This document shows positions 44,026 to 52,944 of a stretch of DNA of 64,000 bases, in pieces. Source of the stretch: Planctomycetota bacterium (lineage in GTDB: Bacteria; Planctomycetota; UBA1135; GCA-002686595); the NCBI GenBank assembly GCA_016795245.1, contig JAEUIA010000022.1, positions 1-64,000 on the forward strand, in the 5' to 3' direction. The translations under genes and the position numbers were made by a program. Position 1 is the stretch's first letter, and each line of letters starts with the position of its first letter. Under the pieces are notes generated by a model. It saw only the letters and a list, made by a program, of their open reading frames with translations. It was not told the origin of the DNA and made no database searches.

Positions 44026-45225
44026 GTGATCTCCGTATCTCACCTCACGCGCACGTTCGGCGACTTCACCGCGCTCGACGATGTCTCCTTCGAGATCGCG
44101 AAGGGCGAGGTCGTCGGTTTCCTGGGGCCGAACGGCGCAGGCAAGACCACGACGTTGCGCATCCTGGCCGGGTATCTGCCGGCGACCTCGGGCACGGCGC
44201 GCGTCGCCGGATTCGACGTCCTGCGCGACTCGATCGAAGTGCGCCGGCGCATCGGGTACCTGCCCGAGTCCGTCCCGCTCTACCGCGAACACCGCGTGAT
44301 CGAGATGCTCGAATTCCAGGCGCGTCTGCACGGCATGTCGCGCGCGGACACGCGGCGCCGCGTGGGTGAGGTGTTGCAACAGGTCGGCCTCACGGACCGC
44401 AGCCGCGACCTCGTGGGGCATCTCTCGCGCGGCCTGCGTCAGCGCGCGGGTCTGGCGGTCGCGCTGTTGCCCGACCCCGAGGTCCTGATCCTCGACGAGC
44501 CGACCAGCGGACTCGATCCCCTGCAGCGCATCGAAGTGCGCGCGCTGGTGCGCGAATTGGCTACCAAGCACACGGTCATTCTCTCGTCGCACATCCTGCC
44601 CGAGATCGAGGCCACCTGTCCGCGCGTCGTGATCTTGCACGAAGGCCGGCTCGTCGCCGACGGAACCCCCGACCAATTGGTGCGCGCGCACAGCGAGATC
44701 AGCCACGTGCGCCTCGAAGCCGTGCTCGGCGCCGACGCGCCGAATGCCGCGAAGTTCCTGCGCGCCATCGCGGGCGTGCGCGAGGTCGTGGACCGCGGGC
44801 GCCTGGGCATCCACCATCAATTCGACATCGTGTGCGACGAAGATCTGCGCGAAGACGTCGGTGCACTGGCCGCGGCGCGCAAGTGGGCGCTGCGCGAACT
44901 CTCGTGGCGACGGCCCACATTGGAGCAGCTCTTCAGCCGTATCGCGATCGGCGGATCGGCAGTGACTGCGGCGCACCCACCCGGCAGTTCCGCGGGGACC
45001 GCGGACCCCGCGACAACCGCAGGCACGGCGTCCGTGCCGCTGCACGTCTCACTCCCGCTCTCGAGTGCCGCCCCGCAACCCGGTAAGTCCGCGCCGGCGA
45101 AGATCGTCTACAACCTCAATCCCTTCGATCAGGGCGCAACGCGCCATCTCGGCACACCCAAGGCCGTCGAAGGCCAGACACCCAGCGCCGCCGAACAACG
45201 CGCGCGCGAATCCGGCGGCGAATGA
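44026..45225 (+). CDS. Gld-type ABC transporter ATP-binding protein
   Basis: A 399-residue ATPase starting at GTG. Walker A is GPNGAGKT (34-41), the signature is LSRGLRQR, typical of the GldA/NatA-like branch rather than LSGGQ, Walker B is VLILDEPTSGLDP, and the switch His is in SSHILPE. The first ~230 residues are the ATPase, followed by an accessory domain as in GldA-like proteins. The last ~85 residues are a Pro/Ala/Thr-rich extension, absent from typical homologues. It powers the permease encoded next, 7 nt downstream. Confidence 0.92.
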   Translation: MISVSHLTRTFGDFTALDDVSFEIAKGEVVGFLGPNGAGKTTTLRILAGYLPATSGTARVAGFDVLRDSIEVRRRIGYLPESVPLYREHRVIEMLEFQARLHGMSRADTRRRVGEVLQQVGLTDRSRDLVGHLSRGLRQRAGLAVALLPDPEVLILDEPTSGLDPLQRIEVRALVRELATKHTVILSSHILPEIEATCPRVVILHEGRLVADGTPDQLVRAHSEISHVRLEAVLGADAPNAAKFLRAIAGVREVVDRGRLGIHHQFDIVCDEDLREDVGALAAARKWALRELSWRRPTLEQLFSRIAIGGSAVTAAHPPGSSAGTADPATTAGTASVPLHVSLPLSSAAPQPGKSAPAKIVYNLNPFDQGATRHLGTPKAVEGQTPSAAEQRARESGGE

Positions 45226-45232
45226 ACGCAGC

Positions 45233-45970
45233 ATGAGAGGTGTGTTCGCCATCTACCGGCGCGAAATGGCCGGGCTGTTCTTCGGGCCGCTGGCCTGGGC
45301 CGTATTGGCGCTGGCGTTCTGCTTGAACGGCTATCTGTTCGTGCTCTACCTGAAGAGCCAGGCCGGCGACGTCGACGTGGCCGTGCGTCTCGCGTTGGGT
45401 GAATCGTGGGCGTTCTGGATGTTGTTGATCCTCGTGCCGCCGCTCTTGACGATGCGGATGATCAGCGAGGAATCACGCAGCGGCATCCTCGAGTTCCTGT
45501 TGACCGCGCCGATCTCGGATGCGGCCGTCGTCACCGGCAAGTTCCTGGCGGCCACGAGCTTCATGGCGATCCTGTGGGCGAGCGTTTTCCTGTACGCCGC
45601 CGTCACGGCGTCCTTGGGCGTGTCCGTGGACCCCGGAGTCTTGATCGGCGGCTACACCGGTGCCGTGCTGGCTTCGGCCTTGTTCACCGCCGTCGGGTTG
45701 CTCGCGAGTTCGCTGACGAACACGCCGGTGTTGTCGGCCTTCGCGGCCGTGCTCGCGAATCTCGCCATCGTGATCGCGCCGCTCTTGTCGAACCTCGCGG
45801 ACGATCCGGTCGTGCGCCGCGCGATTCGTCACATCGACGTGATCGACCACCACTCGAACTCCTTCCTGCTCGGGGTATTCGACACGGCGTATGCGCTGTT
45901 CTTCGTGGCCTGGACGGCGCTCGTCTTGTTCCTGACGGTGCGAGCGCTGGAGACGCGGCGATGGGCGTGA
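45233..45970 (+). CDS. Gld-type ABC transporter permease (GldF-like)
   Basis: A 245-residue ABC-2 membrane protein with six transmembrane helices. The cytoplasmic loop MRMISEESRSGILEFLLTAP is the hallmark of ABC-2 permeases of this group (E-x-R-x-G-x-x-E-x-L-x-x-x-P). It starts at the ATG 7 nt after the ATPase gene and overlaps the downstream GldG-like gene by 10 nt. The transported substrate is unknown; the family also includes the gliding-motility GldF proteins. Confidence 0.9.
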   Translation: MRGVFAIYRREMAGLFFGPLAWAVLALAFCLNGYLFVLYLKSQAGDVDVAVRLALGESWAFWMLLILVPPLLTMRMISEESRSGILEFLLTAPISDAAVVTGKFLAATSFMAILWASVFLYAAVTASLGVSVDPGVLIGGYTGAVLASALFTAVGLLASSLTNTPVLSAFAAVLANLAIVIAPLLSNLADDPVVRRAIRHIDVIDHHSNSFLLGVFDTAYALFFVAWTALVLFLTVRALETRRWA

Positions 45971-47583
45971 CGATCCAATCGAGCGCTTTCGAGAAGCGGC
46001 GCGCGCGGCGTGCGCGTCTCGCGACGTTGGCACAGGTCGCGCTGGCGGCGCTGTTGGCGTTGGCTGCCGTATTGCTCATCACGTGGCTCTCCGAGCGCCG
46101 TGGATTCCGCGCGCGCTTCGACCTCACGCGCTCGGCCGAGAACACGCTCGATCCGGTCTCGGTGTCCGTGATCGAGAAGCTGCCCGTCGAGATCGCGATC
46201 GACGTCTTCTTCCGCGGCGCCGATCCGCCGTTGAGCGGAGAAGTCGCCAAGGCGCAGAACCGCATGCGCAAGCTCTTGCGGCGCGCAGCCGACGAATCGG
46301 GCGGGCGTATCGTGATCGAAGACCACGACCTGTCGAACGTCGCCCGCCTGCCCGCGCGCGCGCAGGCGCGGATGGGGGAGTTGAAGATCACGGCGCTCGA
46401 GCCCGGCGGGATGCTGGTCGTCTCCGCCGGCACGCGCCGCGAACTCGTGCGGTTGCGTCCCGACATCGCCGATCTGGATCCAGGTCAGCCGGGTGGACCG
46501 GGCGTCCACTACCAGCCGCCGCGCACCGTGAGTTTTCGCGGGGAAGAGGCGCTGATGAGCGCGCTCTTGAAGGTCAGTCTGGCCACGACGAAGAAGGTCG
46601 TCTTCACGCAAGGACACGGCGAGCCCGATCTCGTGTCCGTCGATCATTACGGTCTGTCGCTCTTGAAAGGTGAACTCGAAGGCGACGGCTTCGAGGTCGT
46701 CACGTGGGACGGTGCGCGCGCCGGACCTCTGCCGGCGGATTGTGATGTGCTCGTCGTGCTCGGTCCCGAACAGGTCCTCACGAGTGCGGAGAGCGCCGAC
46801 GTGCGCAAGTTCGTCGACGCCGGCGGGCGCCTGATCGCAGCGCCCGGCGTGCGACCGCTCGCGGGCGAGGGCAGCCTCGCTGCGCTTCTCGCCGACTACG
46901 GCGTGCGTCTCTTAGCGCGCGGCGTCGTGGCCTATCCGCTGCCCGCGACGGCGGGCGGAGCGCCGCACTACGGACTCGAAGAGTGCGGTGATCTGGCGAT
47001 CGGCTTCGAAGGCATGCCGGCATTGAATCCGATCACCGAACCTCTGCGGCGCTCGGGGAGGCGCGTGCTCATGCGCGGCGCCCACGTCTTGGAGCGCGCG
47101 GAGTCCGACGGTGCGACGCCGGTTTCGGTGCGCGATCTGCTGCGCTCGCCCGAAGATTCCTGGCACGAGTTGCCGCTCCCCGGCACCGAGGATCGCTTCG
47201 ATTGGAAGCCCGAGAACGACAGCGAACGCGGCCGTTTCCTGGTGGCGTTGCAGGCCTCGTTCTCGCCGCGCGCGAAGCCGCCCGAGCGCGCGAACGACGA
47301 CGGGCGTTCGCGTCCGGAGTCCCGCATCGTCGTCATCGGCTCCAAGGATTCGTTCCAGAATTATCTGTTGCCGAGCAACCGCGACTTCATCTTGAACTGC
47401 TTCAACTGGGCCGGCTCGCGCGAATACCGCGTCAAAGTGTCGAAGACGAACCCCGAAGCGCGCCGTATCGACGTCAAGAGCGAAGGCAGTCTCGCGCGGG
47501 TGACGTGGATTGCGCTGTTCGGATTGCCGCTGATCTCTGCCGTGCTCGGGATCGCCACCGTGTGGCGGAGGAACCGCCGATGA
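45961..47583 (+). CDS. GldG-like transport-associated protein (DUF4350/ABC_transp_aux type)
   Basis: A 540-residue protein with one N-terminal transmembrane helix (about residues 20-42), a large periplasmic domain and a C-terminal transmembrane helix (ALFGLPLISAVLGIATVW). 'RFDLTRSAENTLDPVS' after the first helix and 'KKVVFTQGHGEPDL' in the body are characteristic of GldG-like ABC auxiliary proteins. These pair with GldA/GldF-like ATPase and permease. The ATG at 45961 overlaps the permease stop by 10 nt. Confidence 0.88.
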   Translation: MGVTIQSSAFEKRRARRARLATLAQVALAALLALAAVLLITWLSERRGFRARFDLTRSAENTLDPVSVSVIEKLPVEIAIDVFFRGADPPLSGEVAKAQNRMRKLLRRAADESGGRIVIEDHDLSNVARLPARAQARMGELKITALEPGGMLVVSAGTRRELVRLRPDIADLDPGQPGGPGVHYQPPRTVSFRGEEALMSALLKVSLATTKKVVFTQGHGEPDLVSVDHYGLSLLKGELEGDGFEVVTWDGARAGPLPADCDVLVVLGPEQVLTSAESADVRKFVDAGGRLIAAPGVRPLAGEGSLAALLADYGVRLLARGVVAYPLPATAGGAPHYGLEECGDLAIGFEGMPALNPITEPLRRSGRRVLMRGAHVLERAESDGATPVSVRDLLRSPEDSWHELPLPGTEDRFDWKPENDSERGRFLVALQASFSPRAKPPERANDDGRSRPESRIVVIGSKDSFQNYLLPSNRDFILNCFNWAGSREYRVKVSKTNPEARRIDVKSEGSLARVTWIALFGLPLISAVLGIATVWRRNRR

Positions 47584-49337
47584 GTCGTCTGACATTGCTG
47601 CTGCTCTTGGTGCTGGTCGCAGGTCTCGGTTACCTCGCGTGGCGCCAATCGCAAGCGGACGCGACCTGGGTCAAGGACAACGACGTCCCGCTCTTCCCTG
47701 GGTTGGCCGTGAACGACGTCGCCGCCGTGCGCATCGACAATCTCGAGCGCGGGGCGCAGATGCGTTTCGAGCGCGATGCCAAACTCGGGTGGATGATGGT
47801 CGATCCGGTGCGCGTCCGGGCCGAGAGCGGCATCCTCGACCTGCTCGTGAAGAGCGCCGTCGAGCGCAGAGCCACGCCGATCGCGGAATCCGAGATCGAC
47901 ACGCAGCGACTCGGCTTCGAGCCGCCGCGCTTCGTGCTCGAGTTCATCACCGCCACAGGCGAGCGCAGCCGCATCGACGTGGGAGCGGCGGATCTGGATC
48001 GCAACCGCGTCTACGTGCGCATCGGCGGCAAGATCATGCGCGCCGTGCGCGACTTCGAGACGATGCTCGACCTGGGCGCCGAGGAATACCAATCGCACTA
48101 CGCGACGACGCTCGACGCGCGCAACATCGCCGAGTTGCACCGGCGCGGGACGATGCGTTTCCCGGGCAGCACGGAAGAGGTCGACGTGACCTTGGATGCG
48201 CTGCTCGACGACGGGCAATGGCGCTCGACCGCTCCGGTCCACGCGCTGCTCGATCCCGTAGGCATGGCGATCCTCGCGCAAGGCGGGGCGAGCCTGCAGT
48301 TCGATCATCTGGTGCCCACGGGCGGCGCGCCGCTCGCAGCGTTGGGTCTGGATCCGCCGGCATTCCAGATCGAGTTTCAAGAGGCACGGGGCGAGAGCGC
48401 CACGCTGCTGCTCGGTCCGAGCGATCCGCTGCGCCCGGCGCAATGGAACGGAACACGCGTCGGCGAGAACACCGTCTGGCGCATCCCGTCGGATCTGGCG
48501 CTCGCGCTGGCGACCAGGATCGACGATCTGCTCGACCACCGCATCCATCGCCTCGGGCGCGAGGAGATGGCGGAGATCCAGCTGTCGAGCGCGCACGGCG
48601 AAGTGCGCCTCCAGAGTTCGCGCCTGGGTTGGGCGGTCTCGGAGGCCAACCCCGGTTCGAAAGTGTTCGGTCCGGTACGGATGGCCGATTCGAAGCGTGT
48701 CGCGGACTTCCTGGGCCGCTTGCACCAGCTCGAGATCCGCACCTTCATCGTCGAGCGCAGCGCGCTCACACCTGAAGAAACGCAGGTCACGCTGCGCATC
48801 ACGACGCCCGCCGGCGCGGTCAGCGCGTGTTCGTTCGGCGGCGCGCACCCTAGCGGTGGCGTGCGATTCCAACGCGCAGGCGACGACGTCATCGGCGTCG
48901 TCGACGAAGCCGCGCTGGAACTCCTCGGCCGGCGCGCGCAGTCCTTCTGGAGCACGACGATCCTGGAGACGGCCGAGATCTCGGTCGTGTCCCTGACACT
49001 TTCACGCGGTCCGGTCGAACGCGTGTTCGAGCGCGACCGCGCCGGATTGTGGGTCGAGAAGGGCCGGACGAGCGAGGCCAAGGAGTTGCACCCGCTGCTC
49101 GATCCGCTGCTCTTCTTGCGCGCCGAGAGGCATCTGTCGTCGCTCGCGCCGCCCATCGCGGAGCCGTTGCGCGTGCGCTGGACGCTGAGCCAGGCGCAAA
49201 GCGTCCTCGATTTCGGCTACGTCGAACTCGACGGGGTGCGGACGGCCGTGTGCGATTTCGAAGGCCGGCGCAGCGTGCTCGAACGGCCGGACCTGATCGA
49301 CAAACTCGGGCAACTGCTCGACGCAGTTCCGCGCTGA
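47580..49337 (+). CDS. DUF4340-type periplasmic protein
   Basis: A 585-residue protein with an N-terminal signal anchor (LTLLLLLVLVAGLGYLAW). The remainder is a tandem of beta-rich modules with the DUF4340-like patterns 'AVRIDNLERGAQMRFERD', 'VLEFITATGERSRIDVG', 'IPSDLALALATRIDDLLD'. Such genes commonly follow GldG-like genes and are thought to complete the transporter assembly. No catalytic residues are recognised. It overlaps the upstream stop by 4 nt, forming the last gene of a four-gene operon. Confidence 0.8.
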   Translation: MSRLTLLLLLVLVAGLGYLAWRQSQADATWVKDNDVPLFPGLAVNDVAAVRIDNLERGAQMRFERDAKLGWMMVDPVRVRAESGILDLLVKSAVERRATPIAESEIDTQRLGFEPPRFVLEFITATGERSRIDVGAADLDRNRVYVRIGGKIMRAVRDFETMLDLGAEEYQSHYATTLDARNIAELHRRGTMRFPGSTEEVDVTLDALLDDGQWRSTAPVHALLDPVGMAILAQGGASLQFDHLVPTGGAPLAALGLDPPAFQIEFQEARGESATLLLGPSDPLRPAQWNGTRVGENTVWRIPSDLALALATRIDDLLDHRIHRLGREEMAEIQLSSAHGEVRLQSSRLGWAVSEANPGSKVFGPVRMADSKRVADFLGRLHQLEIRTFIVERSALTPEETQVTLRITTPAGAVSACSFGGAHPSGGVRFQRAGDDVIGVVDEAALELLGRRAQSFWSTTILETAEISVVSLTLSRGPVERVFERDRAGLWVEKGRTSEAKELHPLLDPLLFLRAERHLSSLAPPIAEPLRVRWTLSQAQSVLDFGYVELDGVRTAVCDFEGRRSVLERPDLIDKLGQLLDAVPR

Positions 49338-49353
49338 AGCGGGCGACGCCGTC

Positions 49354-49740
49354 TCAGGGCTGCGGCGGGCGCGTACCGACGTAGGCTTCCATCAGTCCGC
49401 GATCAGCTTCCGACATCTCGTGCAGGAAGACCGCGATCTCGAAGTGCTCGACGCCCTTCGCGATGCGCTCGCAGCGCACGACGGCGCCGTGTCCGTGGAT
49501 CGCCTGCTTGCCTTTCGCCGTCTTCATCTCGAGCGTGACTTCGAGCACGGTCATCAGCGGAATCGGCCGATCGAGGAAGAAGCACACGCCCGCGCGCGAG
49601 ACGTCGCGCACGCGCGCCGGGTTCTTCGAGCCCGCGACCGCGACCGTGATCGGCAGGTCGGATTGCGCACGCGCCCAGCGCCGGCGATCGGCTGCGCTGC
49701 CGGCGGAGTTCGAAGGACGGGGGGAGGGTTGGGACACCAT
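49354..49740 (-). CDS. PilZ-domain protein
   Basis: A 128-residue single-domain protein. The c-di-GMP-binding signatures are visible: the RRRWAR basic motif at about residues 19-24 (RxxxR) and RDVSRAGVCF (DxSxxG) about 24 residues later. PilZ domains bind cyclic di-GMP and modulate motility or secretion machines. No other domain is fused. It is convergent with the DUF4340 gene, and divergent from ssb. Confidence 0.85.
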   Translation of the reverse strand: MVSQPSPRPSNSAGSAADRRRWARAQSDLPITVAVAGSKNPARVRDVSRAGVCFFLDRPIPLMTVLEVTLEMKTAKGKQAIHGHGAVVRCERIAKGVEHFEIAVFLHEMSEADRGLMEAYVGTRPPQP

Positions 49741-49852
49741 GGCGGATTCGCTCGCGTGGGGGGAAAGGATGCGGAAGATCGTAAACGAGCCGCGGGGTCC
49801 CTGGGAGCAGGATCTGGCCGTGACTCGAATTATCCGCGCGCGATCGCTCGCG

Positions 49853-49880
49853 TTTCCATGCTGGGCGCAAGCTTGATAAT
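49853..49880 (+). promoter_or_regulatory. Candidate promoter for ssb
   Basis: TTTCCA (49853-49858), a 16-bp spacer, then GATAAT (49875-49880), one of the most AT-rich spots between the divergent PilZ and ssb genes. The -10 is near consensus; the ATG of ssb is 77 bp downstream. Confidence 0.42.
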
Positions 49881-49956
49881 CTCAGGCACTTCCCGCTGCC
49901 ACGGCGATCTCGCCGCGCACGGTCCGTTCCCACCCAGACACCCCTCGAGTATCCCG

Positions 49957-50415
49957 ATGGCCAGCTTCAACCGAGTGATTTTGATGGGGAATCTCACGCG
50001 AGATCCCGAATTGCGCTTCACGCCCAGCAACATGCCGATCTGCAAGTTCGGACTGGCGGTCAACCGTCGCTTCAAGGACGGACAGAGCGGCGAGTGGAAG
50101 GAAGAAGCCACCTTCGTCGACGTGACGATCTTCGGTTCGCGCGCCGAACCGTTCGCCAAGTACCACCAGAAGGGCAAGCAGGCGTTCATCGAAGGCACGC
50201 TGCGCATGGACACCTGGGAAGACAAGAACGGCGGCGGCAAGCGCAGCAAGCTGTACGTCGTCGCGGACTCGTGGGAATTCGTCGGTTCGGGCGGCGGACG
50301 TTCCGAGGGCGGCGGTTCGGATCGCGGCGGATTCTCGCAGAGCGACACCCAGGGCGGCGGTTCGAGTTCGCAAGGCGAGCCCGAGTACCAGCAGGCCGAC
50401 GACACGCCGTTCTGA
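49957..50415 (+). CDS. ssb: Single-stranded DNA-binding protein
   Basis: A 152-residue SSB. The OB-fold covers about residues 1-108 (SFNRVILMGNLTRDPELRFTP, 'FVDVTIFGSRAE', 'QKGKQAFIEGTLRMDTW'). A Gly/Ser-rich linker leads to the acidic tail ADDTPF, which recruits partner proteins. It binds single-stranded DNA as a tetramer in replication and repair. The ATG at 49957 follows a region of low coding potential, giving the canonical N terminus. The MoaD-MoaE gene starts 23 nt downstream. Confidence 0.96.
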   Translation: MASFNRVILMGNLTRDPELRFTPSNMPICKFGLAVNRRFKDGQSGEWKEEATFVDVTIFGSRAEPFAKYHQKGKQAFIEGTLRMDTWEDKNGGGKRSKLYVVADSWEFVGSGGGRSEGGGSDRGGFSQSDTQGGGSSSQGEPEYQQADDTPF

Positions 50416-50438
50416 GCGCGAACTCGCGCTCAGCCCAG

Positions 50439-51134
50439 ATGCGTCTCAAGGTCCGCTTGTTCGCGCTCCTGGCCGAGAAGGCCGGCGCGCGCGAGATCGT
50501 GCTCGACGATCTGCCTGAGGCGCTCACGCTGGGCGATCTCAAGCGCGAGATCGCGCGGCGACGGCCTGAACTCGGCTCGCTCGCGCACATTTCGGGCGTG
50601 GTCGGCACGGAGTACGCACGCGACGAGCGAGAACTGCACGCGGACGACGAAGTGAGCTTGCTGCCGCCCGTCTCCGGCGGCGGGCAAGACGACGACGCAG
50701 CGCTCGCGCGCGGAGTGTTCCTGCTCGTGGCGGAGCCGCTGGACGTGCAGGCACTCGCCGACCGCGTGTGGCACGCAAGCTGCGGCGCGGTGTGCACCTT
50801 CGTCGGGACGACGCGCGACACGAACCGCGACTCCACGGTCGTCCGTCTCGACTACGAAGCCTTCGAAGCGATGACAGGGCCGGAAATGGCGCGCATTTTC
50901 GCGCGTTGCCGCGCGGAACTGGGTGCCGAGGTCAAGGTGCGCATGCTGTGCGCCCATCGCACCGGCACGGTGGCGGTGGGCGAGCCTTCCGTCTTGATCG
51001 CGGTCGCGAGCCCGCACCGTGACGCGGCCTTCCGGGCCTGTCGCTTCCTGATCGACGAGCTCAAGCGCACGCTGCCGATCTGGAAGAAGGAAATCTACTC
51101 CGACGGGCACCACTGGATCGGAGATCGCTCTTGA
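50439..51134 (+). CDS. MoaD-MoaE fusion, molybdopterin synthase
   Basis: A 231-residue protein. Residues 1-82 are a ubiquitin-like MoaD (RLKVRLFALLAEKAGA ... VSLLPPVSGGG). Residues ~90-231 are MoaE (GAVCTFVGTTRD, YEAFEAMTGPEM, HRTGTVAVGEPSV, IWKKEIYSDG). Free MoaD must end in Gly-Gly to be adenylated and thiocarboxylated. Here the Gly-Gly (80-82) is internal, as in the mycobacterial MoaX protein, which is cleaved after this site. Molybdopterin synthase inserts two sulphurs into precursor Z. The GGQDDD linker is a plausible protease site. Confidence 0.88.
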   Translation: MRLKVRLFALLAEKAGAREIVLDDLPEALTLGDLKREIARRRPELGSLAHISGVVGTEYARDERELHADDEVSLLPPVSGGGQDDDAALARGVFLLVAEPLDVQALADRVWHASCGAVCTFVGTTRDTNRDSTVVRLDYEAFEAMTGPEMARIFARCRAELGAEVKVRMLCAHRTGTVAVGEPSVLIAVASPHRDAAFRACRFLIDELKRTLPIWKKEIYSDGHHWIGDRS

Positions 51135-51159
51135 GCAATCGCATCCCGCGGACACTAGG

Positions 51160-52869
51160 ATGGGCGGCCCCCCGAGCATGAAACAGCACTCCCTGAATCT
51201 CCCGAACATCGAGCGCGAGGAGCTGCCCGTCGACGTCCTCCTCATCGGCGCCGGCGCCGCGAACATCGCGTGCGCCATTCATCTCGCGCGCCTGTTGAAG
51301 GCGCGCGGCATCGAGGACAAGACGATCCTCGTCCTGGAGAAATCCGAAGAGATCGGCAATCACACGCTCTCCGGCGCCGTGATGAACCCGCGCGGCATGG
51401 CTGAGCTGTTTCCCGATTGGCGCGAGCGCGGTTGCCCGATCGAAGGCGACGTCGGGCGCGACGCGATGTGGTGGCTGAAGAAGAACGGCAAGCACAGCCA
51501 GTTCGAGGGCGCGCTCTGTCCGCCGCAGCTCAAGAACCACGGCAACGTAATCGTCGCGCTGAACAAGGTCGTCGGCTGGATGAAGTCGCAGGCCGAAGAA
51601 CTCGGTGTGCAGGTCTACCCCGGCTTTGCCGCGGCAGAGATCCTGTTCGAAACGGACGCGCAGGGCGTCGAGAAGGTCGTGGGCGTGCAGACGCGCGATG
51701 CGGGCATCGACAAGCACGGCGCGGCGAAGGCCGGCTTCCAGCCGGGGATGAACGTTCGCGCTCCGATCACGGTGTTCGGCGAAGGCCCGCGCGGTCATCT
51801 CGCGAAGCACCTGATCAAGCGTCACAAGCTCGACGCCGGCAAGAATCCGCAGACCTACGGCACGGGCATCAAGGAGATCTGGGAAGTCCCTGCCGCGACC
51901 GGAGCGGAGTGGAAGAACCGCGTCGTCCACACCGGCGGCTACCCACTGGGCTTCGACGGCTACGGCGGCAGCTGGATCTACGGGCTCGCCGACAATCAGC
52001 TCTCGATCGGTTACGTCGTCGGCCTCGATCACCACGACGCGAAGCTCGATCCGCACGCGTTGTTCGTGAAGTGGAAACAACATCCGGCGATCGCGCGCGT
52101 GCTCGAGGGCGGCAAGGTCGTGCGCTACGGCGCGAAGACCGTGCCCGAAGGCGGCTACTTTGCGATGCCGAGGCTGTACGGCAACGGTTACGTGCTCGTC
52201 GGTGACACGGCTGGATTCCTGAACAGCTCGACCTTGAAAGGCATCCACCTCTCGATCAAGTCGGGGATGCTCGCCGCCGAAGCGATCGCGGATGCAATCG
52301 TCGCCGGTCAGACGAGCGCCGCGCAGTTGAAGCGCTACGAGGAACTCTTCGAGGCCTCCTGGGCGCGCGACGAACTCTACGGCGTGCGCAACTGGCGTCA
52401 GGCCTTCGACCAGGGCTTCCTGGCGGGAATGATCGACTCCGCGTTCCAGATGATCACCGGTGGCCGCGGGCTCGTGAAGCGTCGCAGCGGTCATGCCGAT
52501 CACACGACGACACGTCGCATCGGCGAATCGCGCTTCGAAAAGCCCAAGTTCGACGACAAGGGCTCGCTCGACAAACTGACCGACGTGTTTCACTCGGGCA
52601 CGATCCACGAAGAAGACCAGCCGGCGCACCTGCTCGTGCTCGACACGACGATCTGCGTCGACCGCTGCACCAAGGAATTCGGAAACCCCTGCCAGCACTT
52701 CTGTCCCGCCGCCGTGTACGAATGGCCGAGCGAAGGCGAGCCCAAGGGCCCGACCGTCAACTTCAGCAACTGCGTGCACTGCAAGACGTGCGACATCGCC
52801 GATCCGTACGAGAACATCGAATGGGTCGTGCCAGAAGGCGGCGGCGGTCCCAAGTACCACGGCATGTGA
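51160..52869 (+). CDS. Electron-transfer flavoprotein:ubiquinone oxidoreductase
   Basis: A 569-residue flavoprotein. FAD is bound by VDVLLIGAGAANIACAIHL at the N terminus. The ubiquinone-binding insert 'GYPLGFDGYGGSWIYGL' and 'GDTAGFLNSSTLKGIH' (FAD) are canonical for ETF-QO. The C-terminal [4Fe-4S] ferredoxin domain has Cys ligands in TTICVDRCTKEFG, HFCPAAVYEW and CVHCKTCDIADPYENI. It passes electrons from ETF to the quinone pool during fatty acid and amino acid oxidation. An alternative ATG at 51178 removes six residues. No etfAB genes are in the window. Confidence 0.95.
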   Translation: MGGPPSMKQHSLNLPNIEREELPVDVLLIGAGAANIACAIHLARLLKARGIEDKTILVLEKSEEIGNHTLSGAVMNPRGMAELFPDWRERGCPIEGDVGRDAMWWLKKNGKHSQFEGALCPPQLKNHGNVIVALNKVVGWMKSQAEELGVQVYPGFAAAEILFETDAQGVEKVVGVQTRDAGIDKHGAAKAGFQPGMNVRAPITVFGEGPRGHLAKHLIKRHKLDAGKNPQTYGTGIKEIWEVPAATGAEWKNRVVHTGGYPLGFDGYGGSWIYGLADNQLSIGYVVGLDHHDAKLDPHALFVKWKQHPAIARVLEGGKVVRYGAKTVPEGGYFAMPRLYGNGYVLVGDTAGFLNSSTLKGIHLSIKSGMLAAEAIADAIVAGQTSAAQLKRYEELFEASWARDELYGVRNWRQAFDQGFLAGMIDSAFQMITGGRGLVKRRSGHADHTTTRRIGESRFEKPKFDDKGSLDKLTDVFHSGTIHEEDQPAHLLVLDTTICVDRCTKEFGNPCQHFCPAAVYEWPSEGEPKGPTVNFSNCVHCKTCDIADPYENIEWVVPEGGGGPKYHGM

Positions 52870-52870
52870 G

Positions 52871-52910
52871 CCTTCGGCTGACACCGCTCGACTTCGGCTG
52901 ACGCCGCTCG
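52871..52910. repeat. 20-bp tandem direct repeat
   Basis: Two adjacent 20-bp units (52871-52890 and 52891-52910) differ at two positions. Each contains CTTCGGCTGAC and CCGCTCG. They lie between the ETF-QO stop and the aminopeptidase start; one unit can form a weak hairpin. A role is not apparent; a slippage-type duplication is the simplest view. Confidence 0.6.
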
Positions 52911-52944
52911 GCGCCGAACTCTCGCCAGACCCCGGATCTACTCC

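Noticed and set aside
43772-44029. Small ORFs between dnaK and the ABC operon
   Set aside because: Short, no ribosome site or domain, composition not like neighbouring genes.
52871-52910. CRISPR array from the tandem repeat
   Set aside because: The two units are adjacent with no spacer, and no cas gene is present.
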